Shown here piece after piece: positions 1 through 8,744 of a stretch of DNA of 52,776 nucleotides. Within the stretch, counting starts at the first letter, position 1, and the number at the start of each line of letters is the position of its first letter. The stretch covers positions 1 through 52,776 of the forward strand of contig CAMKES010000014.1 of assembly GCA_946411635.1 (NCBI GenBank), given 5' to 3'. The translations under genes were made by a program, and so were the position numbers. The notes beneath the pieces were generated by a model. The model ran no database searches. It was not told the origin of the DNA and saw only the letters and a program-made list of their open reading frames with translations. The DNA comes from an uncultured Clostridia bacterium (GTDB taxonomy: Bacteria > Bacillota > Clostridia > Christensenellales > CAG-138).

Positions 1-170
1 CGGGTTCCGGCTCGGGTTCGGGTTCCGGCTCGGGTTCGGGTTCCGGCTCGGGTTCAGGTTCCGGCGCAGGTTCGGGTTCCGGCGCAGGTTCGGGTTCCGG
101 CGCAGGTTCGGGTTCCGGCTCGGGTTCGGGCTCCGGCTCGGGTTCGGGTTCCGGCTCCGGCGCGGGGGTC
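1..170. repeat. 18-bp coding tandem repeat (Pro-Glu tail)
   Basis: About nine tandem copies of an 18-bp unit are seen, in two versions that encode EPEPEP and EPEPAP on the minus strand. The EPEPAP version occurs three times in a row near 61-115. Such a repeat is likely to vary in copy number by slippage, and its left end is outside the window. Confidence 0.85.
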
Positions 171-730
171 GGCGCAGCATCTTTGAACTTCATCCACTCA
201 TGTTCGATCACAGGCGCGGCGGCGGGGGTCGGCTGAGCGGGCGCTGCCTGATTGCCGGAAACGGAGTTGACCCATTGTTTGAAGGCGTTCATGAGTTTGC
301 CGGTTTCGTTCTCCGACGCCGGATCGGGGGCATGCATTAGATTGTAGAACATCACGATTATGAAGATGATCAAAAGGATGATCCCCATAAGGATCAGGTA
401 AAAATGATAATTGAATGAGATCCTTCCGTAACTGCCGCTGATTACCAGGGCAAGGATATAATTCAACGTAAAGAGACCGACCGGAATTGCCGTTAGGACC
501 GGACGGTTCAGCCAGACGCCCAGAATGCCGGCGATCGATGCGGCGACCGAACACAGAATGCCGAGGATCGCAACTTCATTGAAGATCAGTGAGAAAAACG
601 TACCGTGTTCCCCGGAGCTGTAATACGAATCGGGCGTACGATAGCATTCCGTAAACATCTCGATGAGAGCGAACAGGATACAAGCGGTAATGAGCACCTG
701 AAAGATAAGCGGGATCCGTTTCTGTTTCAT
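1..730 (-). CDS. Four-helix membrane protein with Pro-Glu repeat tail (3' end outside window)
   Basis: Reading from ATG at 730 the frame stays open to the left edge, giving at least 243 codons. AGGAGGGG lies just upstream and fixes the start. Hydrophobic helices fall at about residues 5-25, 43-68, 74-95 and 107-128. A short polar stretch and a Pro/Ala-rich linker (AQPTPAAAP) follow. From about residue 185 the protein is almost pure Glu-Pro, in EPEPEP or EPEPAP units, to the window edge. No family was recognised. The tail may span or contact the wall or an envelope partner, which is inference. The gene has its own consensus promoter and is divergent from the glycosidase gene at 1052. The C-terminus and any domain beyond the repeat cannot be seen. 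Confidence 0.8.
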   Translation of the reverse strand, partial: MKQKRIPLIFQVLITACILFALIEMFTECYRTPDSYYSSGEHGTFFSLIFNEVAILGILCSVAASIAGILGVWLNRPVLTAIPVGLFTLNYILALVISGSYGRISFNYHFYLILMGIILLIIFIIVMFYNLMHAPDPASENETGKLMNAFKQWVNSVSGNQAAPAQPTPAAAPVIEHEWMKFKDAAPTPAPEPEPEPEPEPEPEPEPEPAPEPEPAPEPEPAPEPEPEPEPEPEPEPEPEPEP

Positions 731-793
731 ATTCCCCTCCTGACGGTATTGCCGGGCGGATCGGGCAAATTATCCGTTCTTTCCGGTAAATTC

Positions 794-822
794 AGTATAT
801 TCTGCGGGACGGACAATGTCAA
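794..822 (-). promoter_or_regulatory. Sigma-A promoter for the 730 gene
   Basis: On the minus strand TTGACA (817-822) and TATACT (794-799) are separated by exactly 17 bp. The expected start of transcription leaves a leader of about 55 nt before the ATG at 730. Confidence 0.8.
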
Positions 823-918
823 GGACGACCGGACCCAAAATCCGCTGGAAGCGGTTTGCGTCGAACCGGAACGGCGGTGCGTCCGCGATTATTTACAAAA
901 AAAACGCACAGAATCGGA

Positions 919-947
919 TAGACATCGGCCCGTGCGCATGGTACAAT
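919..947 (+). promoter_or_regulatory. Promoter for the 1052 gene
   Basis: TAGACA (919-924) and TACAAT (942-947) are 17 bp apart, one mismatch from consensus in each box. With the opposite promoter at 794-822 this explains most of the 320-bp gap 731-1051. I see no other feature there. Confidence 0.7.
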
Positions 948-1051
948 AAAACAAATCGATGTCGAAAGACGTCGCTTCTTGCATTTATACAGACTGCAAT
1001 CGTGATGGTACGCCGCGACTGGGAAGCACACGGCGGGAAGGAGACGGTTTC

Positions 1052-3508
1052 ATGAGGATTACCAGGGTCGCAAGCCTGATTCTGGCGCTGCTTTTATCGG
1101 CGGCGCTTTTGCCGTTCGCCGCGGCAGGAACGCGCGCGGTGCTGAACGAACCGGCGGGAGCCGGCGAAAGCGGCGCGCAGACCGCGGAACGGCTGACGGC
1201 CGTCGTGACGATGCCGGAGAACCGGGAAAAGGAAGCGGAGCTGCTGACCGACGGCTGCGCCGCGACGCACGTCATTTTCCGGAAGGACTGCACGGTGCGC
1301 GTCGATTTTTCGGGCGAGGCGGAAAACCTCGTTACCGTCTGGAACGACGACCCGTCCGGCGTGCAGCTGATCTGCTATGCGGGCGAGACCGTGCTCTCGA
1401 CGTCCGGGCTTGACGTTCCGTTTCTGTCGACCGTGACGCCGCTTCCCGAAGGCACGACCGCCGTGGAGCTTTCGTTCACCGTTCCGAAGAACGGGACGAT
1501 CGCGCTTTCCGAGGTATACGCGTACGGCGCGGGCGAGCTGCCCGAAACCGAGTACCGGTGGGAAGCCGCGGAGCATCCCGACGTGCTGCTCGTCGCGCCC
1601 TATCCGGGCGACGAATTCCGCTTTTACGGCGGACTGCTGCCGAAGCTGATCAACGACGGCGTGAACGTCGCCGTGTTGTACTGCTCCGATCAGAGCCGTC
1701 AGCGGCTGGAGGAGGGCTTCGCCGCGCTGTGGGCGCTGGGACTGAAAACCTATCCCGTGCGGCTGAACGTGAAGGCCAAGCTCAGCCTCGACTATTCGGA
1801 GCTGCATTCCGCGTGGACCAAGGCCGGCGTCAAGACGCTTCTCAATCAGGCGCTCGCCGATCTGAAGCCGGCCGTTCTGATCGCGCCCACCGGCGACAGG
1901 CACGCCGAGACGGAGGCGCGCGTCGCCTCGGATTTCACGATGGAGATCCTGAAGCAGCGCGCGGGGCTCTGTCAGAAGCTGTACCTCGCCGAGGACGGCG
2001 AAAAGACGGTCACGATCGCGGACGAGCCGCTTCCGTATTACGGCGGAAGAAGCGCAGGCGCGCTTGCGCAGGAAGCGCTTGACAGCATCCATTCCGCGGA
2101 TTTCTGGGAGTACCGGGTCCGCGCCGCGGGCACGTACCGCCTGGCGCTTTCGCAGGTCGGGTCCGACAATTCGTCCGACACGCTGTTCGATCACGTCACG
2201 ATCGAGCGGAATCCGCCCGCGACGCCGACGCCCGAACCGACCGAAGCGCCGACCGAGGAACCCACCGAGGAACCCACCGAAGCGCCGACCGACACGCCCG
2301 CGCCGACCGAACCGCCGGCCGCGACCGCAACGCCGATCCCGATCGGGGAGGAGGACGCCGCGACGGAAGCGCCGACCGAAGCGCCGACGCCCACGCCCGA
2401 GCAGAAGCGCGGTCTGTTCTCCTGCGGCGGCAAAGATCCCGCCCCGACGGCGACGAGTGCGCCCACCGCCGCGCCGACCGCGGTCCCCACGCAGGCGCCC
2501 ACGCCCGCGCCGACCGAAGTTCCGACGCAGGCGCCCACGCTGCCGCCCACGCCCGAACCGACCGAAGCGCCGACCGAAGCGCCCACGCCCGAACCGACGC
2601 AGGCGCCGGAGGCCGAGAAGTTCCCCGGGCATTTCCTTGCCGAGGGCGAGGCGGAGCAGTTCACGATGGACCGCGAGAACGGGCACTGGACCTTCCGCGA
2701 TCAGAACACGGACATCGATATCCGGCGCGTGAACACGCGCGATCACGACGGCGAATCGCAGATCTATTTCGTCGCGCATATCTGGATGCGGAACAACCAG
2801 CACCGGTCCGGCTTCGGTCACGAATCGCGCAACGGCAGGACGCGCGGCAAGCTGTACGGCATTGCGCGCCGCTACGGCGCCGTTCTGCTGATCACCGGCG
2901 ACAACATGATCAACTTTGAGGAAGCGAAGGACCTGAAGAGCACGCTGATCCGCGACGGGTACGTCTATATGGACAAGACGGGCGAATCCGTCATGGCGTG
3001 GAACGAGCGCACGCTGTCGTTCGATCTTCTGGAGGACAACAGCTTTACGAAGGACGAGCTTCTGGAGCGCGGATACCGCGACGTGTACTGCTTCGGACCG
3101 ATCCTGATGCAGGACGGCGAGATCCGCCCGAAGCTGAACTATTATTCGCACGGCGACGCGGGCTACAAGCGTCCGCGCGTCGGCGTCGGACAGGTCGAGC
3201 CGGGCCACTTCGTGGTCATCGTCGCGGACGGCAAGCGCCCGGGCGAGGCGAGCGGCTTCATGCTCAAGGACTACGCCGAGCTGTTCCGGAACGAGGGCTG
3301 CGTGTCGGCGTACAACCTCGACGGCGGCAAGTCGGCGGACATCGTGTTCATGGGCGTGCACCTGCGGGAGCGCAACGAAAAGCGCGATCTGCCGGACTGC
3401 CTGCTGTTCGGGCATACCGGACTGCTGCCGAACGAGGACGATCCGGAGCCCGGACGCTACGAGGTCGGCACCGACGAGAACGGCAATCCCGTTTTCGTGC
3501 TGAAATAA
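1052..3508 (+). CDS. Secreted fusion: degenerate PIG-L deacetylase, P/T/E-rich linker, phosphodiester glycosidase (NAGPA)
   Basis: The protein is 818 aa. ATG at 1052 follows a GGAAGGAG site and opens a clear signal peptide (residues 1-24); the frame is open further upstream but without a better start. Residues about 30-165 look like a small beta domain. Residues about 171-310 resemble the PIG-L/LmbE deacetylase fold, but the usual AHPDDE motif reads APYPGDE, so a zinc-binding His and the catalytic Asp are lost. Residues about 387-523 are a PTEAPTEEPTE-type linker, broken by a GLFSCGG patch. Residues about 546-796 match the NAGPA phosphodiester glycosidase family, ending in a NLDGGKSADIVFMG motif where most members have NLDGGGSS. 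The likely role is processing of envelope or host glycans outside the cell. The first domain is probably a non-catalytic binding module. A strong terminator follows. Confidence 0.85.
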   Translation: MRITRVASLILALLLSAALLPFAAAGTRAVLNEPAGAGESGAQTAERLTAVVTMPENREKEAELLTDGCAATHVIFRKDCTVRVDFSGEAENLVTVWNDDPSGVQLICYAGETVLSTSGLDVPFLSTVTPLPEGTTAVELSFTVPKNGTIALSEVYAYGAGELPETEYRWEAAEHPDVLLVAPYPGDEFRFYGGLLPKLINDGVNVAVLYCSDQSRQRLEEGFAALWALGLKTYPVRLNVKAKLSLDYSELHSAWTKAGVKTLLNQALADLKPAVLIAPTGDRHAETEARVASDFTMEILKQRAGLCQKLYLAEDGEKTVTIADEPLPYYGGRSAGALAQEALDSIHSADFWEYRVRAAGTYRLALSQVGSDNSSDTLFDHVTIERNPPATPTPEPTEAPTEEPTEEPTEAPTDTPAPTEPPAATATPIPIGEEDAATEAPTEAPTPTPEQKRGLFSCGGKDPAPTATSAPTAAPTAVPTQAPTPAPTEVPTQAPTLPPTPEPTEAPTEAPTPEPTQAPEAEKFPGHFLAEGEAEQFTMDRENGHWTFRDQNTDIDIRRVNTRDHDGESQIYFVAHIWMRNNQHRSGFGHESRNGRTRGKLYGIARRYGAVLLITGDNMINFEEAKDLKSTLIRDGYVYMDKTGESVMAWNERTLSFDLLEDNSFTKDELLERGYRDVYCFGPILMQDGEIRPKLNYYSHGDAGYKRPRVGVGQVEPGHFVVIVADGKRPGEASGFMLKDYAELFRNEGCVSAYNLDGGKSADIVFMGVHLRERNEKRDLPDCLLFGHTGLLPNEDDPEPGRYEVGTDENGNPVFVLK

Positions 3509-3522
3509 CGGACGCACTGCAG

Positions 3523-3551
3523 CGCGGGGAAGACGCTTCCCCGCGTTTTTT
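3523..3551 (+). terminator. Rho-independent terminator
   Basis: CGCGGGGAAG and CTTCCCCGCG form a 10-bp stem with an ACG loop, followed by TTTTTT. It ends the glycosidase transcript. Confidence 0.9.
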
Positions 3552-3556
3552 CGTGC

Positions 3557-3585
3557 TTGCGGTCCGGGCGCGGGGATGGTACAAT
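3557..3585 (+). promoter_or_regulatory. Promoter for yjbQ-pepT
   Basis: TTGCGG (3557-3562) and TACAAT (3580-3585) are 17 bp apart, directly after the upstream terminator. Confidence 0.7.
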
Positions 3586-3611
3586 GGAGAGGAACGAAGG
3601 GAGGCGGGACC

Positions 3612-4013
3612 ATGCTGTACGAATACCGTCTGGAGACCCCGAAGGAGGGCTTTATCGACATCACCGAACAGGTGCGCGACGCGTGCAGGCAGAGCGGCGT
3701 GTTCGACGGGATGATGACCGTGTACTGTCCGCACACGACCGCGGGCGTCACGATCAACGAGAACACCGATCCGAACGTCAGAAACGACCTGCTGTTCGCG
3801 CTCAGCGAAGCGTACCCCGACCGGGCGGAGTTCCGTCACGCCGAGGGCAACAGCGCGGCGCATCTGAAAGCGAGCGTCATCGGCAGCAGCGTCACGATCA
3901 TGATCGACGACGGCGAGCCGGTGCTCGGCACGTGGCAGGCGGTGTATTTTGCGGAGTTTGACGGGCCGCGTTCGCGGCGGTTCACCGTCAAGGTCATGGG
4001 AAGCAGAGGATAA
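3612..4013 (+). CDS. yjbQ: YjbQ family protein (UPF0047)
   Basis: The protein is 133 aa, normal for the family. ATG at 3612 is preceded by GGGAGG; an in-frame GTG at 3576 would add 12 residues with no site. The family signature is present: CPHTTAGVTINEN near residues 40-52, then the H-x-N-region AEGNSAAHLKAS, and the C-terminal GTWQAVYFAEFDGPRSRR stretch. Family members form trimers, and some have weak thiamine-phosphate synthase activity that can replace ThiE; the physiological role is unsettled. The gene is 11 bp from pepT and probably cotranscribed with it. Confidence 0.92.
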   Translation: MLYEYRLETPKEGFIDITEQVRDACRQSGVFDGMMTVYCPHTTAGVTINENTDPNVRNDLLFALSEAYPDRAEFRHAEGNSAAHLKASVIGSSVTIMIDDGEPVLGTWQAVYFAEFDGPRSRRFTVKVMGSRG

Positions 4014-4024
4014 CGGAGGAGACT

Positions 4025-5245
4025 ATGAAAGCTTACGAACGGTTGCTGAAGTACGTCGCCGTGCATACGACGAGCGACGAGGAGAGCACGACGGTCCCGA
4101 CCGCCGCGCGTGAATTTGACCTGGCGAACCTGCTGGTCGGGGAGCTGAAGGCGATCGGCGTCGAGGACGCCGCGGTCGACGACATGTGCTACGTGTACGG
4201 CACGCTTCCCGCCACGCCCGGATACGAGCACGCAGCGAGGCTCGGACTGATCGCGCATATGGACACCGCGCCGGACTTTTCCGGCGAGAACGTGCGTCCG
4301 CGCATCATCGAACACTACGACGGCGGCGACGTCGAGCTCGGCACGAGCGGCAGAACGCTTTCCGTCGCGCAGTTTCCGCACCTGCCCGCGCTTGCGGGCC
4401 GCACGCTGATCGTCACCGACGGCACGACGCTTTTGGGCGCGGACGACAAGGCGGGCGTCGCGGAGATCGTCACGATGCTCGAGGAGATCATCAAGGAGGG
4501 CATGCCGCACGGCAAGATCTCCGTCGGATTCACGCCCGACGAGGAGGTCGGCAGCGGCGCGGATCACTTCGACGTGGCGCGCTTCGGCGCGGACTTCGGC
4601 TTCACCTGCGACGGCGGCGCCGAGGGCGAGCTCGAATACGAGAACTTCAACGCGGCGGGCGCGACGTTCACGATCCGCGGCTTCAACATCCATCCGGGCG
4701 AGGCGAAGGGCAAGATGATCAACGCGCTTCAGCTCGCGTGCGAGATCAACGGCATGCTGCCGAAGGGGCAGACCCCGCGCGACACCGAGGGCTATCAGGG
4801 CTTCTGGCATCTGGTGGACCTGTCCGGCACCACGGAGCAGGCGAGCCTTTCGTACATCATCCGCGACCACGACTTCGCAAGCTTCGAAATGCGCAAGGAA
4901 ATGCTCGAAAAGATCGCCGCGGTGATGAACGACACGTACGGCGCGGGCACGGTGGAGCTTTCGATCCGCGATCAGTACCGCAACATGAAGGAACAGATCG
5001 AGCCGTGCATGCACCTGATCGAGAACGCGAAAAAGGCGATGGAGCAGGCGGGCGTGACCCCGCGCGTACAGCCGATCCGCGGCGGCACGGACGGCGCGCG
5101 GCTGAGCTACATGGGTCTGCCGTGTCCGAACCTCGGCACCGGCGGATACGCGTTCCACGGTCCGTACGAGCACATCACGGTCGAGGGCATGGACGCGTGC
5201 GTCCGGGTGCTCAAGAACCTCGTCGCGCTGTACCGGGATCGATAA
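4025..5245 (+). CDS. pepT: Peptidase T (tripeptide aminopeptidase, M20B)
   Basis: The protein is 406 aa, the standard PepT length. It removes the N-terminal residue from tripeptides in the cytoplasm, using two zinc ions. The metal and catalytic residues sit at the expected places: H78 and D80 in IAHMDTAPD, D140 in LGADDKAG, E173/E174 in PDEEVGSG, D196 in TCDGG, and a late His in YAFHGPYEH. RGGTDGARLSYMGLPCPNLGTGG carries the substrate-binding region. GGAGGAG lies 7 nt before the ATG. A strong hairpin terminator follows. Confidence 0.97.
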   Translation: MKAYERLLKYVAVHTTSDEESTTVPTAAREFDLANLLVGELKAIGVEDAAVDDMCYVYGTLPATPGYEHAARLGLIAHMDTAPDFSGENVRPRIIEHYDGGDVELGTSGRTLSVAQFPHLPALAGRTLIVTDGTTLLGADDKAGVAEIVTMLEEIIKEGMPHGKISVGFTPDEEVGSGADHFDVARFGADFGFTCDGGAEGELEYENFNAAGATFTIRGFNIHPGEAKGKMINALQLACEINGMLPKGQTPRDTEGYQGFWHLVDLSGTTEQASLSYIIRDHDFASFEMRKEMLEKIAAVMNDTYGAGTVELSIRDQYRNMKEQIEPCMHLIENAKKAMEQAGVTPRVQPIRGGTDGARLSYMGLPCPNLGTGGYAFHGPYEHITVEGMDACVRVLKNLVALYRDR

Positions 5246-5256
5246 CGACGACAACG

Positions 5257-5290
5257 CAAAAGGAACCATTCTGAGGAATGGTTCCTTTTA
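5257..5290 (+). terminator. Terminator after pepT
   Basis: AAAAGGAACCATTC and GAATGGTTCCTTTT form a 14-bp stem around a TGAG loop. With A- and T-rich flanks it could work in both directions, serving also serpin 1, which ends at 5340 on the other strand. Confidence 0.9.
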
Positions 5291-5339
5291 TGTTACGCTT
5301 CCCCGGTCTGAGGGGGGACGGGGAAGCGGGTAAGGAGGC

Positions 5340-6599
5340 TTATTCGAACGCCGGCGCGGTGATCGTGCCGATGAACAGCACCGTGCCGTCCCACGATTCG
5401 ATCACGTACAGGAACGGGCGGGTCAGGTGGAAGTCGATTTTCGGCAGATTTTCCGGCTGCATTGCGGTTTCACCGTCGACGACGACCATCGTGTACGCCG
5501 CGGCTTCCACGCCGTTTTCATCGACGCCGATGTACGATTCCTGAATGACGTTCGAGATCTTTGCGGGCACGTTGCTCATGCCGGAAAGGTCCGCGCCGTC
5601 GCTGAACGCGATCGCGATCCCGAGTTCTTTCAGCGGCTCTGCGAGATCGAAGCGATCCTGGAACTTGAACTTCGGCAGCTTGACGGAAACGTCCGCGCGG
5701 ATCGATTCGCCGCCCGTGAGCAGCGCGTGCAGGGATTCCGGCGAGGCCAGCAGATCGCTGAGCGACACGCCCTCGTCCGGCAGGATGAACGTCATGCGGC
5801 CGACGCGCCGCAGAGGGAGCGAGTAGCGGAGGAAGCCGTCGCCCTTTACGATCGACGAAGCACGGTCGAGACGGTTCATGTACTCGACGATCAGCTCGCC
5901 GGTCAGTCCCTTGAACGTGCCGGATTCGGTCGCGCCTTCATAGAAGTCGTTCGCCCACGCGTCCTTCAGATAGATCGTGTTGATCAGCACCGCGAGCGTC
6001 GCCTCGTCGAAGTTCAGCGCGTCCTCGCTGATCTTGATCTTGCCGCGCGTGTGCTCGGTGATCCAGTCTCCGATCTGCTTTTTGGTCGACTGCTGCGTGA
6101 AGTCGACGGTGTTCGCTTCGGCGCGGAACACGTCGGCGAGCGTCTTCATGTAATCGCCGTCGAACGTCACGTCAACGCCGCCGAGGCTGTTCGTCATCCA
6201 GATCGAGTTCGCAAGCGCCAGCGAGCTGCCGTCCTTGTCGATCGAAAGCGTTTCGAGCATTGCGCCGCAGATGCCGCGCAGCTCCTCGATCGTTTTGCAG
6301 CCCAGAAGCTTCAGCATCTTCTGCTGCGTTTCGCCGCTTGCGCCTTCCGCGGTCATCGCGAGCGCGAGGTACACGCTGATCGGGCTGAGGTTTTTATTCG
6401 CGGTGCCGTCCAGAAGCTTCGAGGCGAGCACGTCGGAGAACGATTCGTAGCCGGTGATTTCGGGGATCTCGGCGTTCAGGACCTGGGCCGGGACCTTCGT
6501 CGGTTCGGGCTTCGGATCCGTCTTTTCGGCGGTATCGGGTTTTGCGGTGCACGCCGCAAACAGCAGCGCCGCAAAGAGAATACAGAACAGTCGTTTCAT
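5340..6599 (-). CDS. Serpin-family lipoprotein (serpin 1)
   Basis: The protein is 419 aa. It starts with a lipoprotein signal, FAALLFAAC with the lipobox Cys at about residue 16, so it should be anchored on the outer face of the membrane. The rest is a complete serpin fold: NLSPISVYLALAMTAEGA near residue 60, then the TIYLKDAW and FILPDEG stretches. The reactive-centre hinge reads GVEAAAYTMVVV, with the small residues needed for loop insertion, so an active suicide inhibitor of serine or cysteine proteases is expected. The shutter and C-terminal FHLTRPFLYVIESWDGTVLF segment are intact. It is close in sequence to the next serpin, and the pair looks like a tandem duplication. The target protease cannot be told from the sequence. 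Confidence 0.95.
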   Translation of the reverse strand: MKRLFCILFAALLFAACTAKPDTAEKTDPKPEPTKVPAQVLNAEIPEITGYESFSDVLASKLLDGTANKNLSPISVYLALAMTAEGASGETQQKMLKLLGCKTIEELRGICGAMLETLSIDKDGSSLALANSIWMTNSLGGVDVTFDGDYMKTLADVFRAEANTVDFTQQSTKKQIGDWITEHTRGKIKISEDALNFDEATLAVLINTIYLKDAWANDFYEGATESGTFKGLTGELIVEYMNRLDRASSIVKGDGFLRYSLPLRRVGRMTFILPDEGVSLSDLLASPESLHALLTGGESIRADVSVKLPKFKFQDRFDLAEPLKELGIAIAFSDGADLSGMSNVPAKISNVIQESYIGVDENGVEAAAYTMVVVDGETAMQPENLPKIDFHLTRPFLYVIESWDGTVLFIGTITAPAFE

Positions 6600-6656
6600 G
6601 GGGATGATTCCTTTCTTGTTTTGCCAATAATACCCTGTACAGAGCCGTTCGGTTGC

Positions 6657-6684
6657 AAAAAAAAGCCCCTCCGGAGGGAGGGGC
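6657..6684 (-). terminator. Terminator after serpin 2
   Basis: On the minus strand GCCCCTCC and GGAGGGGC pair around CTCC, followed by eight T. It lies between the two serpin genes, so serpin 1 probably has separate or attenuated transcription. A TTGCAA overlapping the T-run and a TATTAT near 6625 are spaced too widely to call a promoter. Confidence 0.85.
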
Positions 6685-6697
6685 AGGTGAAAACCCT

Positions 6698-8047
6698 TTA
6701 TTTCTGCACGTTCGCGTGCGCGGTGGGTTCCGTGACCGTGCCGATGAACAGCACCGTACCGTCGTACGATTCGATCGCGTAGAAGAACGGGCGAGTCAGA
6801 TGGAAATTGACCGTTTCGAGCTCCACGGGATTGAACGCCGTCGTCTTGACGGAGATCATCGTATACGCGGCGGCCTCGACGCCGTTTTCATCGACGCCGA
6901 TGTACGACTCCTGCAGGACGCTGTCGACGCAGCAGGGCGCGTCGCACATGCCGGAAAAGTCCGCCGCGGGCGTGAAGGTTTTCTGAAGCCCCAGCGCTTC
7001 CAGCACCTTTTCGAGCTCCATCTTATCCTTAAACTCGAACTTCGGCAGTTTCAGGCTCACGTTGACCGTCTTTTCGACGCCGGCGTGCAGAAGCTTGTCG
7101 ATCGCGTCGGGCGTGCCGAGCAGTTTTTCAAGCGCAATGCCTTCGTCCGGAAGCACGAACGTCATATAACCGACGTTGCGGAGATACACGCGGTACGCCG
7201 TCCAGCCGTCGCCGAAGCGGATGACCGCGTTCTTGTCGAAGCGGGTCATGTAATCGACGTCGAATGCGCCCGAAAGCCCTTCAAACGAACCGGTTTCGGT
7301 GTTTTCAAGCTTGAACGCGTCGCTCCAGCCGTCCTTTAAATAGATCGTGTTGATCAGCACCGCGAGCGTCCTCGCGTCGAAACGGAACGAATCCGGCGAA
7401 ACCTCGATCTTGCCGCGCGTATGCTTGTTGATCCAGTCCGCGATCTGCTGCGCGGCGGAGAGCGTGCCGAATTCGACGGTGTTCGCCTCGGAACGGTAGA
7501 CCTCGCCGAGCCTGTTCAGATAGCTCTCACGGAAGGTCACGGGCACGCCGCCGATCTCGTTTGCCATCCACAGCGAATCGTGCAGGTCGAGCGTGCTGCC
7601 GTCCTCGTCGATCGAGAGCGTTTCGAGCATCGCGCCGCACACGCCGCGCAGTTCCTCGAGCGTTTCACAGCCCAGAAGCGCCAGAAGCTCGGTCAGCGTG
7701 TCGCCCTCCGCGCCTTCCGCGAGCATCGCGAGCGCGAGGTACACGGAGATCGGCGAAAGGTTGCGGTTCTGCGTGCCGGTCAGAAGCGCGGCGGAAAGCA
7801 GGTTCGCGAAATCGGCGTAGTCGTGCACGTTTCCGGGTTCGACCGGAAGCGGTTCGGGCGTAACGGGATCGCTGACGCCGACCGCGCCGCCGTCCGGCGC
7901 GTCGGTCGTTTGTTCGGGGGTGTCGGTCGCGTTTTCCGCGACGGGCGCGTCCGGACCGTCCTCCCCGGCAGGCTTCGGCTGCGCGCCGCACGCCGCGGCG
8001 GAGAACAGCATAAGGCCGGTGAGCAATAAACAAAGCAAGCGTTTCAT
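6698..8047 (-). CDS. Serpin-family lipoprotein (serpin 2)
   Basis: The protein is 449 aa from ATG at 8047, which has AAAGGAGC upstream; an in-frame ATG at 8074 lacks a site. The lipobox is FSAAAC near residue 20. A Pro/Asp/Thr-rich spacer of about 60 residues lifts the serpin domain off the membrane. The hinge GVEAAAYTMISV is of the inhibitory type, while the loop beyond it differs from that of serpin 1 (KTTAFNPVELET here), suggesting a different target. The segments NLSPISVYLALAMLAEGA and FHLTRPFFYAI match serpin 1 closely. Only 37 bp separate it from fchA upstream and no terminator is visible there, so it could be read through from the hut operon. Confidence 0.95.
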   Translation of the reverse strand: MKRLLCLLLTGLMLFSAAACGAQPKPAGEDGPDAPVAENATDTPEQTTDAPDGGAVGVSDPVTPEPLPVEPGNVHDYADFANLLSAALLTGTQNRNLSPISVYLALAMLAEGAEGDTLTELLALLGCETLEELRGVCGAMLETLSIDEDGSTLDLHDSLWMANEIGGVPVTFRESYLNRLGEVYRSEANTVEFGTLSAAQQIADWINKHTRGKIEVSPDSFRFDARTLAVLINTIYLKDGWSDAFKLENTETGSFEGLSGAFDVDYMTRFDKNAVIRFGDGWTAYRVYLRNVGYMTFVLPDEGIALEKLLGTPDAIDKLLHAGVEKTVNVSLKLPKFEFKDKMELEKVLEALGLQKTFTPAADFSGMCDAPCCVDSVLQESYIGVDENGVEAAAYTMISVKTTAFNPVELETVNFHLTRPFFYAIESYDGTVLFIGTVTEPTAHANVQK

Positions 8048-8084
8048 AAGCGTTGCTCCTTTCTTCGTTTGCAAGAAATACCGT

Positions 8085-8741
8085 TTACGCCTCGGTTTGG
8101 TTGCAGACGGGGCGGCACTGTTCGTCGACCGCCAGGAACAGCGCTTCCGCGCGCGCCGTCACGTCGTCGAAGATCGCCTTCGCGCGGGCGTACAGATCGG
8201 CGACGAACGCTTCGTCCGAAAGCGACTGCAGGTTGATGCAGACGTTCAGCCACGCGCCGCGCGCCGCCGTCACGAGCGCCGCCGCGCCCACGCCGAAATC
8301 GCTCACGCAGTTCGGGTTGATCCGGTCCGCAAGCTGTTCGAGCACGCAGACGGTGCGTTCGCACAGCGTCAGCGTATGGAACGGCATGTTCGCCGCTTCC
8401 TTCGTCGCGTCTTCCATCGCGGCGCGGCGGATCGCCTTCTCCTCGTCGGTCTCCTTCGGCAGATGCATCGCCTCGTACAGACGGTTGAACGCCTCGGTGT
8501 CGTCGTCGACCGCCTTCAGAAACTGCTGGATCAGCGGGTCGCCGACCGTGATCGCGGCTTCGGCGTTCTTCCAGTGATCGGCGTATTTCTTCTTGCCGAC
8601 GGTGAGGTTCGCCGTCATCACGGCAAGCGACGCGCCGCACGCGCCGAACAGCGCGGCAACCGAGCCGCCGCCGGGAGCGGGGGCGTTGCTCTTCAGAATA
8701 TCCGTAAATCCGGATACGGTCAAATCGGTCAATCGTTCCAT
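8085..8741 (-). CDS. fchA: Formimidoyltetrahydrofolate cyclodeaminase
   Basis: The protein is 218 aa, normal for the stand-alone enzyme. It converts 5-formimino-THF to 5,10-methenyl-THF with release of ammonia. The family marks are the early PAPGGGSVAALFGACGASL glycine-rich stretch (about residues 21-40), the MPFHTL region, and the INPNCVSDFGVGAAAL segment. The AAAGGAG ribosome site lies inside the last codons of hutI, with 3 bp between the genes, so translation is coupled. It is the last hut gene and works directly on the FtcD product. Confidence 0.95.
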   Translation of the reverse strand: MERLTDLTVSGFTDILKSNAPAPGGGSVAALFGACGASLAVMTANLTVGKKKYADHWKNAEAAITVGDPLIQQFLKAVDDDTEAFNRLYEAMHLPKETDEEKAIRRAAMEDATKEAANMPFHTLTLCERTVCVLEQLADRINPNCVSDFGVGAAALVTAARGAWLNVCINLQSLSDEAFVADLYARAKAIFDDVTARAEALFLAVDEQCRPVCNQTEA

Positions 8742-8744
8742 AGG

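Noticed and set aside
1-170. Regular repeats that could suggest a CRISPR array
   Set aside because: Units are 18 bp with no unique spacers and keep a coding frame for Glu-Pro.
1094-3766. Open frame of about 890 codons antisense to the glycosidase gene
   Set aside because: It is Arg/Val-rich shadow sequence caused by high GC, has no ribosome site, and the sense strand holds recognisable domains and a signal peptide.
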